Shown piece by piece: positions 62,264 to 64,000 of a stretch of 64,000 nt of DNA. The notes under the pieces are model-generated. The model was not told the origin of the DNA. It worked only from the letters and a program-made list of their open reading frames with translations, and searched no databases. The translations under genes were made by a program, and so were the position numbers. The number at the start of each line of letters is the position of its first letter. Positions within the stretch are counted from its first letter, which is position 1. Source of the stretch: Frankia sp. RB7 (lineage in GTDB: Bacteria > Pseudomonadota > Alphaproteobacteria > Rhizobiales > Xanthobacteraceae); assembly GCA_030403585.1 (NCBI GenBank), contig JAUEPE010000031.1:1-64000 (forward strand), in the 5' to 3' direction.

Positions 62264-63651
62264 TGCCCCGGATCGTTTTCTTCACGATTCACAGCACGAC
62301 GTCATGGTGGAAGTACTTGGCCTCGCGCATGGAGTTCGCCGACGCCGTCGTGCTCAGCGATCTACGCGACGACGGCGACTATTCGCTGGTCGATGATTTC
62401 TATCGCTTCGCCGACAAGGGTGATGCGACAGCCGTGGCGCTCGACCGGTTCGGCCAGGATGGATGCGCGGACATCATCCTGCGCTGCCGCGTGCTCAGGA
62501 GCATTGACCGCGATCTTGCGCTCAAGATGATCGGCGGCATGACGCAGGCGATCGAGCAGGCTTTTGACAAGCTTGCCCCCGCGCTGGTCTTGACCTTCAC
62601 CATCGATCGCTACGTCATGGACGTGATGGAGCGCATCGCGCGGCGGCGTGGCATCGACTTCCTGGAGATGACCACCTCAATCATCCCCGATCAGGTCATG
62701 CTGATGCGCCGGGGAAAGCCGGTCTGGTTGCGCGAGCCCTCCACGGAGGACATCGACGCGGCCGTCAACCAGCTCTGTAGGGAGGACTTTGCCCCAGCCT
62801 ATGTCCGCGACGCCAAGCGCTTCTCGCTCGCCAGTTTCTGGAAGATCTTCGGTTACTACGCCATGCGCGGGGCCTACTTCAACATCTGGCGGTTCCTTAA
62901 GCGTGACCGTTACAATTGCCATTATCTCGACGCGCTGAAGCGGCTGAAGCACAAGGTGCGCATGCGCGACGTGGCCGTCCTCGGGTTGCTCGATCAGGGC
63001 TGGGATAAACGCCTTGCAGAAGTGGAGCGCGAGCGACGGGTGTTCCTCGGTCTCCAGCTCTTCCCCGAAGCGTCGATGGACTACTGGCTCGAGTCACAAA
63101 CCATGCTCGCACATGACGACGTGCTGGTGCGCTATTGTGAGGTGCTCGGTCAGGCTGGCTACCGCATCTTCGTCAAGGACCATCCGCTGCAATTCGGCTT
63201 CCGCCAACGCGAGCTGTTCGAGCGCCTGGCGAAGCTGCCGGCCGTGGTGCTGGTGCCGTACGATGTACCGGCAAATCTGCTGATCGGGAAATGTGCGGCG
63301 TCGGTCACATTCACAGGTACCATCGGCTTTCAGGCGGCGCTCGCCGGGCTGCGGTCGGTCGCGACAGAGCCATACTACGCAACCGAGCAGCACTTCCTGC
63401 GCATTCGCGACACAAGCGAGATTGACAGTCTCGTGGAGCGGTTGGCGCGATGGCAATCCCCTGACGATCTCGGCACGACCCGCCGTGCGATCATGCGACA
63501 TCTGGTGTCGATCAGCGTCGAGGGCGACTATTTCGGCTGGCGCAAGTTCGATCCGGAGAATGAAGCTTTACGGACTTCAGTCGAGCCGCTGGCGCGTTCG
63601 TTGAATACGCACCTGCCACAGTTTCTGCAGTCCTGCGAAACCGCCGCCTGA
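62263..63651 (+). CDS. Capsule-type (KpsC/KpsS-like) glycosyltransferase candidate
   Basis: This 462-residue protein has no signal peptide. The C-terminal half contains GYRIFVKDHPLQFGFRQREL and AASVTFTGTIGFQAALAGLR, which resemble the conserved VKxHP and GTxGxE regions of capsule polysaccharide transferases of the KpsC/KpsS group. The N-terminal half is not recognised. Its ATG overlaps the legC stop (TGATG). It probably transfers a sugar or acts in export of the surface polysaccharide. Confidence 0.55.
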   Translation: MPRIVFFTIHSTTSWWKYLASRMEFADAVVLSDLRDDGDYSLVDDFYRFADKGDATAVALDRFGQDGCADIILRCRVLRSIDRDLALKMIGGMTQAIEQAFDKLAPALVLTFTIDRYVMDVMERIARRRGIDFLEMTTSIIPDQVMLMRRGKPVWLREPSTEDIDAAVNQLCREDFAPAYVRDAKRFSLASFWKIFGYYAMRGAYFNIWRFLKRDRYNCHYLDALKRLKHKVRMRDVAVLGLLDQGWDKRLAEVERERRVFLGLQLFPEASMDYWLESQTMLAHDDVLVRYCEVLGQAGYRIFVKDHPLQFGFRQRELFERLAKLPAVVLVPYDVPANLLIGKCAASVTFTGTIGFQAALAGLRSVATEPYYATEQHFLRIRDTSEIDSLVERLARWQSPDDLGTTRRAIMRHLVSISVEGDYFGWRKFDPENEALRTSVEPLARSLNTHLPQFLQSCETAA

Positions 63652-63664
63652 CGATCCCGTGAGG

Positions 63665-64000
63665 ATGAACTTGCAGCCGACGTCGTCGTCCGGTGGAGAT
63701 GGAAACAGCGCGATGCGATCTCGTCTGCTTGACCTCGTGACGCGCCCGGCGGTTGCCGGCACAGTCGCGGCGCTCGTGCTGCGCGCCCTGACCCTGGCGA
63801 GCCGCTTCCTGCTGTCGCTGCTTCTGGCGCGGATGCTGTCGCCGGCCGAGATGGGACAGTATGGTTTGCTCACCGCAGCGCTGGCTTTTGCACTGCTCGT
63901 GGTCGGTCTGGAGTTTTATTCCTACACTTTGCGTGAACTGGTACCGGCGGACCCGAAGCAACGCGCGCGCATCATTGCGGACCAGATGGCGCTTGGGTCG
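63665..64000 (+). CDS. N-terminal part of a polysaccharide flippase-like membrane protein (cut by window edge)
   Basis: 112 residues are visible. After a 20-25 residue hydrophilic lead comes a run of hydrophobic segments (FLLSLLLARMLSPAEMGQYG, LLTAALAFALLVVGLEFYSY) typical of the first helices of Wzx/MATE-like exporters. The ARMLSPAEMGQYGLL sequence is characteristic. The start could be GTG 63659, ATG 63665 or ATG 63713. It continues past position 64000. Confidence 0.75.
   Translation, partial: MNLQPTSSSGGDGNSAMRSRLLDLVTRPAVAGTVAALVLRALTLASRFLLSLLLARMLSPAEMGQYGLLTAALAFALLVVGLEFYSYTLRELVPADPKQRARIIADQMALGS

Noticed and set aside
1-64000. tRNA, rRNA or CRISPR arrays
   Set aside because: No cloverleaf-like sequence with an obvious CCA-end context, no rRNA segments and no regularly spaced short repeats were seen by reading; a covariance-model scan would be needed to exclude small RNAs.

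Overview
The window looks like a chromosomal stretch of a Bradyrhizobium-type alphaproteobacterium (Bradyrhizobium/Rhodopseudomonas group). The reasons are its high GC content, many GTG/TTG starts, families that are abundant in that group (tripartite tricarboxylate transporters, TRAP transporters, CaiB-type CoA transferases, M10 proteases with tryptophan-rich C-terminal repeats), and several exact 14-bp FixK/Fnr boxes (TTGA-N6-TCAA). The genus is inferred from gene content. I saw no rRNA, tRNA or CRISPR array.

Region 1 (1-6.2 kb) is an aromatic-acid module: a flavin monooxygenase, a cupin, a branched-chain-type ABC binding protein, a MarR repressor, an aryl-CoA ligase of the 2-aminobenzoate/benzoate type and a RidA protein. 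Three similar inverted repeats lie upstream of the binding protein/MarR pair and upstream of the ligase, and look like MarR operators. Region 2 (6.2-18.8 kb) looks like a low-oxygen/stress island: CBS-BON protein, CHAD protein, APH-kinase fusion, universal stress protein, ADP-forming acyl-CoA synthetase-GNAT fusion, a compact Mla-type lipid transporter, a small cytochrome c and two Crp/Fnr regulators. Four exact FixK boxes sit at the promoters of these units. One regulator has the four cysteines of an oxygen-sensing Fnr and an ExxSR recognition helix.

Region 3 (18.8-29.5 kb) holds catabolic units: cyclase + TRAP transporter + GntR; an SDR; a signal-less ModA-like protein; an orphan Bug binding protein; a molybdopterin oxidoreductase and a crotonase-fold protein. 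Region 4 (29.5-34.2 kb) is a mobile-element scar. It has a badly frameshifted IS21-type istB, a decayed AAA+ ATPase gene whose ATPase core is deleted, and an apparently intact minus-strand mobilization operon (DUF3102-like protein, ribbon-helix-helix protein, relaxase-like protein).

Region 5 (34.2-44.8 kb) covers 2-hydroxyacid/glyoxylate metabolism (GlcG-like protein, fused FAD/Fe-S dehydrogenase, serine-glyoxylate-type aminotransferase), a crotonase homologue lacking both catalytic glutamates, a complete TctCBA transporter and a CaiB/BaiF CoA transferase. Region 6 (44.8-49.2 kb) is gene-poor. It has two convergent related mini-genes, a small secreted protein and a large M10/RTX metalloprotease with three tryptophan-rich repeats.

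Region 7 (49.3-64 kb, running off the right edge) is a surface-polysaccharide locus. It has a flippase, a minus-strand operon (polymerase-like protein, two glycosyltransferases, cupin, aminotransferase, methyltransferase), and a plus-strand operon carrying WbpB/WbpD/WbpE-like genes for a diacetamido uronic acid followed by LegB and LegC for a legionaminic-type sugar, a capsule-type transferase and the start of another flippase.
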